Below the pieces are notes generated by a model. It made no database searches. It was not told the origin of the DNA and worked only from the letters and a program-made list of their open reading frames with translations. From CAYJPA01 sp964371945 (lineage in GTDB: Bacteria; Chloroflexota; Chloroflexia; Thermomicrobiales; UBA6265), in NCBI GenBank assembly GCA_964371945.1, contig CAYJPA010000042.1, positions 1 through 49,527 on the forward strand: a stretch of 49,527 nt of DNA. The letters run 5' to 3'. Shown here one piece after another: positions 24,736 to 32,197 of this stretch. The translations under genes and the position numbers were made by a program. Each line of letters starts with the position of its first letter. Position 1 is the stretch's first letter.

Positions 24736-26181
24736 ATGCGTACCGCACCAAAGATCGCGTTTATCGGAGCCGGAAGCGCCGTTTTCGCCCGGGCTCTCTT
24801 GCGAGACCTCTTTACCTTTCCAGAATTGTGTGACGCCACGATCGCACTGATGGACATCGACCCGGCTCGCCTAGCAGATACTGAAAAAATCGCCGCGAAC
24901 GTGGCGGGTCATGCCGGCGCGGACCCGAAGATCTTCGCCACGACCGACCGGAGATATGCGCTCGATAGCGCCGATTATGTGATCAACATGATCCAGGTCG
25001 GGGGGTACAAACCGGCTACCGTGATCGACTTCGAGATTCCAAAGAAATACGGACTGCGTCAAACAATCGGCGACACGCTCGGCATCGGCGGAATCATGCG
25101 GGCATTGAGAACGATCCCGGTCATGCTCGATATCGGGCGCGATATGGAAGAGCTTTGTCCTGACGCGCTCCTGTTGAATTACACCAATCCAATGGCAATG
25201 CTCACGTGGGCGATGAACGTCGCCACAGACGTTAAGACGGTTGGGCTATGCCACAGCGTGCAGGGCACGGCCGCTGAGCTTGCATTCGTGTTGGGTTTGC
25301 CTCCCGAGGAGATCGACTACCTCTGCGCCGGCATCAATCACATGGCCTTTTATCTCAAATTCGAGCACAAAGGCCGCGATCTCTATCCCGATCTCAAACG
25401 CGTCGCGGCGAATGGCCGAGAACCCGGCCATGAACGCGTGCGGTTCGAGATGCTGCGCCGTCTGGGCTATTTCGTGACCGAATCGAGCGAACATTTCAGC
25501 GAATACACACCCTGGTTCATCAAGGGAGCCAGGCCCGGGCTGATCGACCAGTTCAATGTCCCGCTCGATGAGTACCCAGCACGGTGTGAAGAACAGATCG
25601 CGGATTGGGTCACGATGCGCGACGCGTTGACATCACCAGAGCCCGGTTCACTCGATCTCTACCAGCAAGAACGAGCCGACAAGCTCTCTGGATCGTGGGA
25701 ACGACGTCTGGCCGCAACGGCAAAAAGCGATCCGGCCCGTGCCGAGCAGTTGCGGGCAGCTGTGCTCGCTGAGCGACATCAACATCACACCGGTCACTCC
25801 GGCGAGTACGGCACATTGATTATCCACAGCATGGAAACTGGCCAACCAAGGGTGATCTACGGCAATGTCCAAAACGACGGATCCATAGATAACCTTCCGT
25901 CCGATTGTTGTGTTGAGGTCCCGTGCCTGGTCGACCAGAACGGCATCCAGCCGACCCACGTCGGATCAATCCCATCGCAGCTTGCGGCATTGATGCAGAC
26001 GAATATCAATGTCCAGGGCTTGACCGTGGAAGCCGCGCTCGCCGGCGATCGCGAGCGCGTTTATCACGCAGCAATGCTCGATCCGCATACCGCCGCCGAG
26101 TTGCCTCTAGCAGAGATCTGGTCGATGGTCGACGAGCTGATCGAAGCCCATGGCGACATGATCCCGGCGTTCAACGCGTAG
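24736..26181 (+). CDS. Glycoside hydrolase family 4 (alpha-glucosidase/alpha-galactosidase type)
   Basis: About 481 residues. KIAFIGAGSAVFARALLRDL is the NAD-binding Rossmann start. NYTNPMAMLTWAM, VGLCHSVQGT (Cys and His metal ligands) and LCAGINHMAFYL (His ligand) are the GH4 signatures. These enzymes use NAD+ and Mn2+ to cleave glycosidic bonds by a redox elimination mechanism in the cytosol. CHS in the metal motif fits alpha-galactosidase / alpha-glucosidase members acting on unphosphorylated sugars, but the exact sugar cannot be told. AGAAGGG about 8 nt upstream supports ATG 24736. No transporter is adjacent. Confidence 0.95.
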   Translation: MRTAPKIAFIGAGSAVFARALLRDLFTFPELCDATIALMDIDPARLADTEKIAANVAGHAGADPKIFATTDRRYALDSADYVINMIQVGGYKPATVIDFEIPKKYGLRQTIGDTLGIGGIMRALRTIPVMLDIGRDMEELCPDALLLNYTNPMAMLTWAMNVATDVKTVGLCHSVQGTAAELAFVLGLPPEEIDYLCAGINHMAFYLKFEHKGRDLYPDLKRVAANGREPGHERVRFEMLRRLGYFVTESSEHFSEYTPWFIKGARPGLIDQFNVPLDEYPARCEEQIADWVTMRDALTSPEPGSLDLYQQERADKLSGSWERRLAATAKSDPARAEQLRAAVLAERHQHHTGHSGEYGTLIIHSMETGQPRVIYGNVQNDGSIDNLPSDCCVEVPCLVDQNGIQPTHVGSIPSQLAALMQTNINVQGLTVEAALAGDRERVYHAAMLDPHTAAELPLAEIWSMVDELIEAHGDMIPAFNA

Positions 26182-26198
26182 ATTGAACTGAGGCAGGC

Positions 26199-27266
26199 CT
26201 AGAGCGCGGGCTCCGCGAGTTTGAGGTAACGGCGGACGCTGCTGCGATTGCGCGGATCGTCGGCCAGGCCCAGGAGCTCGAGTAGCTCCTGTTCGCCGGC
26301 CCCTGCTTTTGCTCGCTCGATCGCGAACGTGTGGCGGAGCACCTGCGGAGAGACCTCTTTACTGATGCAGGCTGACTTCCGCACCCGTTCGACCATGCCG
26401 TTGATCGCCTGAAAGAGCACCGGAAACAGCAGATCGGCGGGAGGTCTCCGCTCGAGGAACTCACGATAGATCCTGGCGAACTCGGCATCTCCGGCGAGTT
26501 TGCGCTCCTTGCCGCGCTTCGTGACATCGTCATAGAAGACGAACACGACCGGTTGCTCAGGCTCGTTCAGGTCGATGTGGTCCCTACGAAGGGCCAATAG
26601 CTCGGCTCGCGAGAGACCGAGCCGCAGCATCAACCAGATCGCGGTCAGGCTCCACGGCTCATCACTCGCCGCGGCCTGAAGCAACCTTTCCTGCTCATCG
26701 GCGAAGAGAGGGATCGGTGAGCTAAGCTGAATGGAATGGGGATAGAACCCCTCGGTCGGATCCTTGTCGAGGACCTTTGCGGTTTCGATCAAATAGGTGA
26801 AAAAACGCCGAACCGAGGTAAGTCGCCGCTTCCGGGTCGACTTATTGGTGGCAAACCCAAGAAATTCGGCGATGTCCGAGCGACTAACGTGGCCGATCGA
26901 TTTCGACCCTGTGCGTTCTTCGAGCTTCGCCAGATCGTAACTGTACGATTCGATCGTGTTGAACGGCCGCCGCGTTTGCTCAAGCTCCCGCCGGTACCAC
27001 GCACGGGCAAGCTGAAGACTACTGTCGCGGGTCAGAACCGGGAGTCCGCCGAGAAGCGGTGCGAACCCGCCTTCTGGTCCCGGCATAAAGAGTGGGAGCT
27101 GATCGGGCTTGTCTGCCGCGGCCGCGCGCTCGAGATCCAACAGTCTCGGGTTGTCTGTATAGGGAGCGTCTCGCTCCTCGGCGGTGAGTCCGTCGAGTCG
27201 TTTCCGCTTTTGGGTTGAGCGCTTTGGTGTCACATCACCGTCGAGTCGCGTTTGCTTGTCCGCCAT
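26199..27266 (-). CDS. Tyrosine-recombinase-fold protein with degenerate active site
   Basis: About 355 residues: an Arg/Lys-rich N terminus, an SAM-like core-binding domain (LARAWYRRELEQTRRPFNTIESYSYDL..., near residues 95-180) and a catalytic-type domain to the end. Residues expected for catalysis are largely missing. The box I segment reads GLSRAELLAL (usual GLRxSEL), so Arg I is Ser. Box II reads SPQVLRHTFA (usual HxLRHTFA), so the His is Gln. The following LLGH reads LLGLADD. Arg II and a Tyr (RRYLKL) remain. It may be a DNA-binding relic rather than an active integrase. GGGGGA four bases before ATG 27266 supports the start. It lies 61 bp after the DUF2325-like gene on the same strand. 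Confidence 0.85.
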   Translation of the reverse strand: MADKQTRLDGDVTPKRSTQKRKRLDGLTAEERDAPYTDNPRLLDLERAAAADKPDQLPLFMPGPEGGFAPLLGGLPVLTRDSSLQLARAWYRRELEQTRRPFNTIESYSYDLAKLEERTGSKSIGHVSRSDIAEFLGFATNKSTRKRRLTSVRRFFTYLIETAKVLDKDPTEGFYPHSIQLSSPIPLFADEQERLLQAAASDEPWSLTAIWLMLRLGLSRAELLALRRDHIDLNEPEQPVVFVFYDDVTKRGKERKLAGDAEFARIYREFLERRPPADLLFPVLFQAINGMVERVRKSACISKEVSPQVLRHTFAIERAKAGAGEQELLELLGLADDPRNRSSVRRYLKLAEPAL

Positions 27267-27327
27267 GCGTTCCCCCAACGATAGCGCGATCACAACGGCG
27301 GCAGCGTAGGAGCGACGATGGTCTATG

Positions 27328-28338
27328 TCAAGGCGACAAGCGGTCACTTACAAACTGTTCGAGAGCCCGTCGAACGCCGCTCGTGCCCACCGAATCGACA
27401 ATCACAACTGGCACATCCACTCTTTGTGCCGCTCGTTTGACCTGGTCAGAGGTGCTGTGCCCGACCTGCCGCACCAGGATGATCGCGACATCAACGCCAC
27501 TCAGCGTCGCTTGAACGTCGCGGCCGACCCTGCTTCCCTCCCACGATGATGGAATTTCGCGAACGTCTGCCACTTTTGCTCGCTTGAGGTCGCGCCCGAT
27601 CAGCGCCCGAAGCGCAGGATATCCCCCAACGACCGCGATCCTCAAGCTCGCTAACGACGGTGCACGCTGCAGCTGAATATGAGCCGAGTTTGTCGATCCA
27701 GACTGTGCGGCTCCGCGTGATCTTTCGACCCGGTAGGCGGCTAATCGATCGCCCAGTGCATGCAACAGCCGTTCAGCATCGCGAGCGAGCATCGCATTCG
27801 CGGCATTTGCATGGCCGATTTCTTCAATACGGCTTTGTGCAGCAGACGGCAAGCCGGTCTCCGCCGGGGCGAGCGCCTCTTGCTCGAGTGCATCCAGCAA
27901 TTGGGCAGGGGTTTCAAATGACTCCTCGACGGAACGGAGACGATCGCCCAGTTGCAAATGAGCCCAGACTGCTGCATCGTTCGCGGCCGCAACGGATTCG
28001 AGGAGGAGCAAGGCTGCACGCCGCTTACCGACAGGTTCGTCTATGACGGCTCGCAGTTCAAACAGCTCGAGCGCAAAGTCGACTCTTTCCCTGCCCGCCC
28101 GTTCTCCTATTGCTGATTCGATCCTGTCCGCGGCACTCCCGAGCTCGCCGCGATCGACCAAGATTTCGATCAGGGCTTGAAGCTCCCGTTCCCGCAACAC
28201 TCCTCGAGCTGCCAGCTCCACGAAGGCCGTGGCGGCGGCATCGAACTCTCCCGCGCTAAACCATCGCCAGGCTTCCCGTCGCAGCACGTGTTGACTTGAA
28301 TAAACTGCGCCTGGGCCATTTGGATCACCGTGGTTCAT
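27328..28338 (-). CDS. DUF2325-like domain protein with helical N-terminal half
   Basis: About 336 residues. The N-terminal two thirds is helical and TPR-like (AWRWFSAGEFDAAATAFVELAARGV, RELQALIEILVDRGELGSA). The last 110 residues have LRIAVVGGYPALRALIGRDLKRAKV...VDVAIILVRQVGHSTSDQVKRAAQRVDVPVVIVDS, which matches the DUF2325 layout: a VVGG loop, alternating strands and helices, and a polar residue cluster near the end. Function is unknown. The start is uncertain: ATG 28338 or ATG 28368, neither with a strong Shine-Dalgarno. It is head-to-head with the ArsR-type gene and just upstream of the recombinase-like gene, so both may be one transcript. Confidence 0.75.
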   Translation of the reverse strand: MNHGDPNGPGAVYSSQHVLRREAWRWFSAGEFDAAATAFVELAARGVLRERELQALIEILVDRGELGSAADRIESAIGERAGRERVDFALELFELRAVIDEPVGKRRAALLLLESVAAANDAAVWAHLQLGDRLRSVEESFETPAQLLDALEQEALAPAETGLPSAAQSRIEEIGHANAANAMLARDAERLLHALGDRLAAYRVERSRGAAQSGSTNSAHIQLQRAPSLASLRIAVVGGYPALRALIGRDLKRAKVADVREIPSSWEGSRVGRDVQATLSGVDVAIILVRQVGHSTSDQVKRAAQRVDVPVVIVDSVGTSGVRRALEQFVSDRLSP

Positions 28339-28513
28339 ATTCGACCCACACCGCTTACGACACGACACATGGCGGAGTCTATCCGTGTCGGGCGATTAGG
28401 GCATCGGTTCTGGTCTCTGGCGGCCGACAGCGATGGCGGTGAGACAGACGCGGGTCGGTTGCAAGGAAATGTCCGTACGGGAAACGGTGATTACATATCC
28501 CAGATATCGCGGA

Positions 28514-28542
28514 TTGACGATGCCATGATATGCTGATATAGT
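28514..28542 (+). promoter_or_regulatory. Near-consensus sigma70 promoter of the ArsR-type regulator
   Basis: TTGACG (28514-28519), a 17-bp spacer and TATAGT (28537-28542) precede the regulator start by about 36-45 bp. The sequence around it is rich in GATAT/ATATC: ATATC-CCA-GATAT (28495-28507) is an inverted repeat just upstream and GATATGCTGATAT lies in the spacer. This suits autoregulation by the ArsR-type product, though that is an inference. Confidence 0.75.
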
Positions 28543-28578
28543 GATGACTGTATCTTGTAACGGATTTCTCGGAGGTCA

Positions 28579-29736
28579 GTGCTCGCAATGGGTGAGCTCG
28601 TCGTTGGACGGCCGGCACTCAAACTGAATTACGTCGTTTCGTTGCCACTCGACCTTGTGTCGGTGATGTCGCTCCTCTACAGAGCGGTGCCAGGGAGCGG
28701 ACTCGATTCATGGCTCGTGGCTACACGACGGGCATTGCCGGACGAACTGCGGGCTGATCTCGATCTGTTGCATGGGTTTTCGGGTCGGCTGCTCTACTAC
28801 ATGGAAGAGCCGATCATGCGATTCGAGCCACTGCGGCAGGATCGCATCGAAGCGGGCATCGACGATTTAACGTCGTTTCTGCTCGCGTTGCCGGAGACCG
28901 CGTACCTTGACATGGTAGCCAATGCGCTCGAGCGCGTTCATCGCGACTTGGGCACCGGTCAGACCACCCCCGCACGCGGCGATGAGCGGTCTTGGCGAAT
29001 ATACGTAGAACCCGCTCTCACGACGGCATCCGGGGATGAGGTTATGGACCTCCTCAATAACCCGGAGCTGCTGAAAACGAGAACGGTTCGTCTGATCCAG
29101 GGAATCTGGGACGCGGGCTACGCCGCGGAGTACACGGAACGACTTCCGGCACTCCGAGAAGCGGCGGCGCTTGCAACCGGAACCGCGGGGTTCGGATTCG
29201 CACTTGCTTTTGTCGAACTGACCGGCAATCGGATGCCGTCAACCTTGATCAGCGGTGCAAATTCAGTCGAGCACGTCACCTTCTGCCCAACGTACCATCT
29301 TGGGTCATTTATCAGTTACACGGTCTACTCACCTGATTTGATCGTTTATTTCAGCGCCCCGGATTTCATTCAGCGGCTGCGACCGGATTTCGGACCGAAC
29401 GGCTCGGCCCCCACTGGGGAGAAAGCTGAGGCGCCGCCTCAAAATGTAGCGATGGAGACCGAGGAGGTACTTGAGAGCTTACGAGCGCTCGGCGACGCGA
29501 ATCGGCTTCGGGTAATCGATCTGCTCACCGGTGGCGAGCTCTATGCACAGGAGATCGTCGGGCGACTTGGAATCGCGCAATCCGCGGTTTCCCGGCACTT
29601 GGCTCTGCTGGAACGCGCCGGGCTGGTAAGGGTCCGGCCGCGTGGCGGCATGAAGTACTACGCGATCGACTTCGTACGTCTGGAGTCATTAGCTGACGCG
29701 CTGAGATTCCGAGGACAACCCGATAATTCATTGTGA
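28579..29736 (+). CDS. ArsR-type winged-helix regulator with long N-terminal domain
   Basis: 385 residues. The last 95 residues form an ArsR winged helix: EVLESLRALGDANRLRVIDLLTGGELYAQEIVGRLGIAQSAVSRHLALLERAGLVRVRPRGGMKYYAI, with SAVSRHLALL as recognition helix. No metal-binding ELCVC-type motif is present, so it is not a classical metal sensor. The first 290 residues (LDLVSVMSLLYRAVPGSGLDSWL...) are an effector or dimer domain of the kind seen before ArsR domains in Chloroflexota and Actinobacteria. GGAGG lies 3 nt before GTG 28579 and 12 nt before ATG 28588, so either may be the start. It has its own strong promoter and is divergent from the DUF2325 gene. Confidence 0.88.
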   Translation: MLAMGELVVGRPALKLNYVVSLPLDLVSVMSLLYRAVPGSGLDSWLVATRRALPDELRADLDLLHGFSGRLLYYMEEPIMRFEPLRQDRIEAGIDDLTSFLLALPETAYLDMVANALERVHRDLGTGQTTPARGDERSWRIYVEPALTTASGDEVMDLLNNPELLKTRTVRLIQGIWDAGYAAEYTERLPALREAAALATGTAGFGFALAFVELTGNRMPSTLISGANSVEHVTFCPTYHLGSFISYTVYSPDLIVYFSAPDFIQRLRPDFGPNGSAPTGEKAEAPPQNVAMETEEVLESLRALGDANRLRVIDLLTGGELYAQEIVGRLGIAQSAVSRHLALLERAGLVRVRPRGGMKYYAIDFVRLESLADALRFRGQPDNSL

Positions 29737-29740
29737 ATTC

Positions 29741-29787
29741 TTGCACAAACGCTGGACATCGCGGAAAGCGATGATACAATCTGTGCA
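29741..29787 (+). promoter_or_regulatory. Promoter with two concentric dyads after the ArsR-type gene
   Basis: TGGACA (29753-29758), a 16-bp spacer and TACAAT (29775-29780) match the consensus at five of six bases each. Within the spacer is CATCGC-GGAAA-GCGATG (29757-29773). Around the promoter TGCACA (29742-29747) and TGTGCA (29782-29787) are complementary. Both dyads share a centre near 29765. This looks like an operator over the promoter. The adjacent regulator is the obvious candidate ligand. Confidence 0.55.
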
Positions 29788-30182
29788 TAGCATGGACAAA
29801 CCGTCTCAAGTTGTCACGCAAGGCGTGCGCACATTGACAATTGAACTGTAGCTACGCGCTCGCGGATTGAAGCTTTCGAGCATTCAGTTCTTCGCTTGAG
29901 CGCGCGATTCCGGTGGCATTGCACTTTCATCCATGCACACGCCGTGAATCGCTTCACTCCCTTAGCCGCCTCGGGTGACGTTAGCCGGTCACCTGGCACG
30001 AAATACCTCTCACTCCCCAGTTTGCGGTGCGAGAAGAAGCCAAGAGAGCTCCTGACACGACCGCTCCTCTGAAACTCCTCTCCGAAACTTGACTAGTCGA
30101 TCGCGGTCAAGTTGGATTGCCCCGGCAGCGATCGAGCGCAGACCGCGCCCGGTGCCACGAAAGCACCGGGCGTAGCTGTTTT
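29787..30182 (+). ncRNA. Candidate transcript with only a 19-codon ORF, bounded by promoter and hairpin
   Basis: From the promoter at 29753-29780 to the hairpin at 30146-30172 there are about 390 bp without a credible gene. The only frame near the start is ATG 29792 to TAG 29851 (MDKPSQVVTQGVRTLTIEL). Shorter stems (CACGC-AAG-GCGTG near 29818) are present. I checked by eye for the conserved parts of RNase P RNA, tmRNA and SRP RNA and did not find them. It could be a regulatory RNA, a decayed gene or a small-peptide mRNA. Confidence 0.3.
30146..30182 (+). terminator. 10-bp hairpin followed by short T-run
   Basis: CGCCCGGTGC (30146-30155) pairs exactly with GCACCGGGCG (30163-30172) around the loop CACGAAA. 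TAGCTGTTTT follows on the plus strand. It would end a transcript from the promoter at 29753. The T-run is short and offset, so efficiency is uncertain. Confidence 0.55.
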
Positions 30183-30194
30183 AAGGAGGGGAAA

Positions 30195-30258
30195 GGCGAC
30201 GAGACGACGAGACGTATAGGGGACTATTGGTTTGAGATAGTCTCGTCGTCTCGTCGTC
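30195..30258. repeat. 17-bp perfect inverted repeat over the metG stop codon
   Basis: CGACGAGACGACGAGAC (30197-30213) and its exact complement at 30240-30256 flank a 26-base loop that contains the metG stop codon (30224-30226). Adding flanking pairs, one G-T wobble, extends it to about 19 bp. The arms are made of the short repeat CGTCGTCT, so it may have arisen by slippage and inversion. Read on the minus strand, CCTTTCCCC follows the hairpin, so it probably also ends the metG transcript. Confidence 0.85.
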
Positions 30259-31840
30259 TCGTCGACTGCGTCGTTTCGATTCGCGGGAACAGCGGAACCG
30301 GCGGCTTGACCTGGGAGAAGGTCACGGCGCCCCAGCTGCCGTCTCGATTCCAGGCGCCGTCAGTGATCGAATCAAGTCCCAACTGCGCCATCATGCGGTC
30401 GCTTGTCGTGGGAATAAAGGGCGCCAGATAAATCGCGATCAGGCGAGACGCCTCGGCCGCGGTCCACAACGTCGTGTCCAGCGTTTGAATTGCCTCCGGC
30501 TGTTTTGCCAGCAGCCACGGCTTTCGTTCTTCCAGATACTGGTTGGCGCGCTTCACAAGCGACCAGATCGCATCGAGCGCTCCATCGAGATCCCACGCAT
30601 CGATTGCGGCCGCTCCGTTGGCGCCGGCGGCTTCCGCCACCGATCGCAACGACAGCTCCAGCTCACCGGGTTCCCCGGGAGTTGGCACGTCCCCGCCCCG
30701 ATAAAGGCCGATCATTGAGACCACCCGGTTGAGCAGGTTGCCGAGATCGTTGCCGAGGTCCGAGTTGTGACGCTGGATCAGGTTTGCCCGGGAAAAATCG
30801 CCGTCGGACGAAAACGAAACATCCCGCATCAAGTAATACCGAATCGGGTCCGCACCGAACTCATCGACCAAATCGACCGGGTCGATCGAGTTTCCCGTCG
30901 ATTTTGAGATCTTTTGTCCCTCGATCGTGATGAATCCATGGATCACGATTCTCTTCGGCAACGCCAGTCCGCCGGAGAGAAGCATCGCGGGCCAGTAGAG
31001 GCAGTGGAAACGCATGATGTCTTTGCCGATCACCTGCGAATCGGCCGGCCAGTAGCGATTGAATCGCGATGGGTTGTCCGGAAAGCCGATCGCGGTGATG
31101 TAGGTTGTCAACGCATCGAACCAGACATAGAGCACGTGGTCTGGGTCTCCTGGGACCGGAATTCCCCAGGCGTCGGTTCCCGGCTTAACCTTGCGCGAGA
31201 CCGAAAAGTCCTTGAGCCCGCTGTTCAGCAATCCGAGCATTTCCGGACGCCATATCGACGGCGTCACGAAGTCTGGATTGTCCTCAAAGTGCTTCAAGAG
31301 GATGTGGGTGTACTTACTGAGCGCAAAGAAGTAGTTCTCCTCCTCGAGCCAGTCCGGGGTGATGCTCGGGTGGTTTGGACATCTCCCGCCCACGAGCTCG
31401 TCGTCGGTGTAGTAGTTATTGCAGTTTGGGCAATACCAACCAGCGTATGTCGCTTTGTAGATGTCACCATTCGCCCGCGCCCGGCTGAACAATTCGATTG
31501 ATGCCCGGCGATGTCGAGCTTCGGTCGTACGAGTCCAGGCATCGACCGAGATATTGAGCGCGCTCCACGCTTTCGAGAACGCAACCTCCATCCGGTCGGT
31601 CCACTCCTGAGGCGAAACGCCCTGCGCTGTCGCTGCCCGCACGATATGCTGGCTATTCTCGTCCAGTCCCATGCAAAACACGGTATCGTCGCCCTTGAGC
31701 CGGTGGTAGCGCGCAACAACATCGGCGGCGATCTTCTCAAGCGAATGGCCGAGATGCGGTTCCGCATTTGGGTAGTCGATCGCGGTCGTGATGTAGAAGG
31801 TCGACCGGTTATCGAGGTTGTTCTCATGTGTCACGATCAT
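30224..31840 (-). CDS. metG: Methionyl-tRNA synthetase
   Basis: 538 residues, class I synthetase charging tRNA-Met. PNAEPHLGHSLEKIAADV carries the HIGH motif as HLGH, and GQKISKSTGNSI near residue 309 carries KMSKS as KISKS. A zinc knuckle is complete (CPNCNNYY ... GRCPNHP). LYVWFDALTTYITAIGFP and DIMRFHCLYWPAMLL are typical of the active site. The C-terminal EMAP-type tRNA-binding domain found in some homologues is absent. The last residues (RRRDDETISNQ) are encoded by the long inverted repeat at 30195-30258. AGGA lies close before the ATG. The 5' leader carries a Met-rich mini-ORF and an intrinsic terminator, so expression is probably attenuated by methionine supply. Confidence 0.97.
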   Translation of the reverse strand: MIVTHENNLDNRSTFYITTAIDYPNAEPHLGHSLEKIAADVVARYHRLKGDDTVFCMGLDENSQHIVRAATAQGVSPQEWTDRMEVAFSKAWSALNISVDAWTRTTEARHRRASIELFSRARANGDIYKATYAGWYCPNCNNYYTDDELVGGRCPNHPSITPDWLEEENYFFALSKYTHILLKHFEDNPDFVTPSIWRPEMLGLLNSGLKDFSVSRKVKPGTDAWGIPVPGDPDHVLYVWFDALTTYITAIGFPDNPSRFNRYWPADSQVIGKDIMRFHCLYWPAMLLSGGLALPKRIVIHGFITIEGQKISKSTGNSIDPVDLVDEFGADPIRYYLMRDVSFSSDGDFSRANLIQRHNSDLGNDLGNLLNRVVSMIGLYRGGDVPTPGEPGELELSLRSVAEAAGANGAAAIDAWDLDGALDAIWSLVKRANQYLEERKPWLLAKQPEAIQTLDTTLWTAAEASRLIAIYLAPFIPTTSDRMMAQLGLDSITDGAWNRDGSWGAVTFSQVKPPVPLFPRIETTQSTRRRDDETISNQ

Positions 31841-31880
31841 CGTCCTGTCTGTTCTACGCCTTCGGGCCTGAGTCTACGGC

Positions 31881-31911
31881 AAAAAAAGAGCGGGAACGAT
31901 TTCGCTCCCGC
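31881..31911 (-). terminator. Intrinsic terminator in the metG leader (attenuator)
   Basis: On the minus strand the RNA reads a 9-bp stem (GCGGGAGCG / CGTTCCCGC, one G-U pair) with loop AAAT followed by TC and seven T. It lies 41 nt before the metG ATG and downstream of no gene on this strand, so its only sensible target is metG itself. CCGCC upstream (31936-31932) could pair with GGCGG at its 5' edge (31912-31908) as a short competing antiterminator. Confidence 0.8.
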
Positions 31912-31969
31912 CCGAGGTATTGATCTGTTCTGGCGGCGATGCATGCAAGCGCAAGCGCCCGAGCTCAGA

Positions 31970-32002
31970 CTACCCCGGCCGGTCCTCCATTGACATCATC
32001 AT
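31970..32002 (-). CDS. Putative metG leader peptide MMMSMEDRPG
   Basis: A ten-codon frame ATG ATG ATG TCA ATG GAG GAC CGG CCG GGG, then TAG. Four of the first five codons are Met. It ends about 60 nt before the terminator in the metG leader and starts about 17 nt after the 13-bp element shared with metH. This is the layout of amino-acid attenuation, as in trp and his leaders: a run of control codons for the amino acid whose synthetase lies downstream. No good Shine-Dalgarno precedes it, which is the main weakness. Confidence 0.45.
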   Translation of the reverse strand: MMMSMEDRPG

Positions 32003-32018
32003 CGATCGCTGTCGCGCA

Positions 32019-32031
32019 CGTAACACTTCAC
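32019..32031 (-). promoter_or_regulatory. 13-bp element shared with metH (metG copy)
   Basis: Reads GTGAAGTGTTACG on the minus strand, identical to the copy upstream of metH. The form GTnA-N4-TnAC is partly palindromic. A weak -10 (TGGAGT, 32038-32033) abuts it, so like the metH copy it would cover the transcription start. It is a candidate operator for a methionine-responsive regulator. Confidence 0.55.
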
Positions 32032-32197
32032 TACTCCAGCCGGTTTGCTCACATTTCTTGTCGGTACTCTACGGCCACGAGTGCCGATTGGCAACCCCGG
32101 CGTGATCGAGTCAGCTTCCAGGCGGCCGGGACCGTGATAATCTCTACGTCGTCAAGAGCAGTCCACGGTTCGAACCGGCAACCAAAAGGTTTGGGAC

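Larger units (their letters stand above)
31841..32197. other. Divergent intergenic region holding the metG leader
   Basis: 357 bp between divergent metG and the Uma2 gene. The metG side contains, in transcript order, the shared 13-bp element, the Met-rich mini-ORF and the terminator, each listed separately. A further minus-strand pair TTGCCA-N17-TAGAGT (about 32092-32064) could be an upstream promoter. For the Uma2 gene only AAAAGG, 9 nt before its ATG, is visible. I saw no T-box or SAM riboswitch signature. Confidence 0.6.

Noticed and set aside
32161..32190. GGTTCGAACC, resembling a tRNA T-arm, before the Uma2 gene
   Set aside because: No D-arm, anticodon arm or acceptor stem pairs at the right distances upstream.
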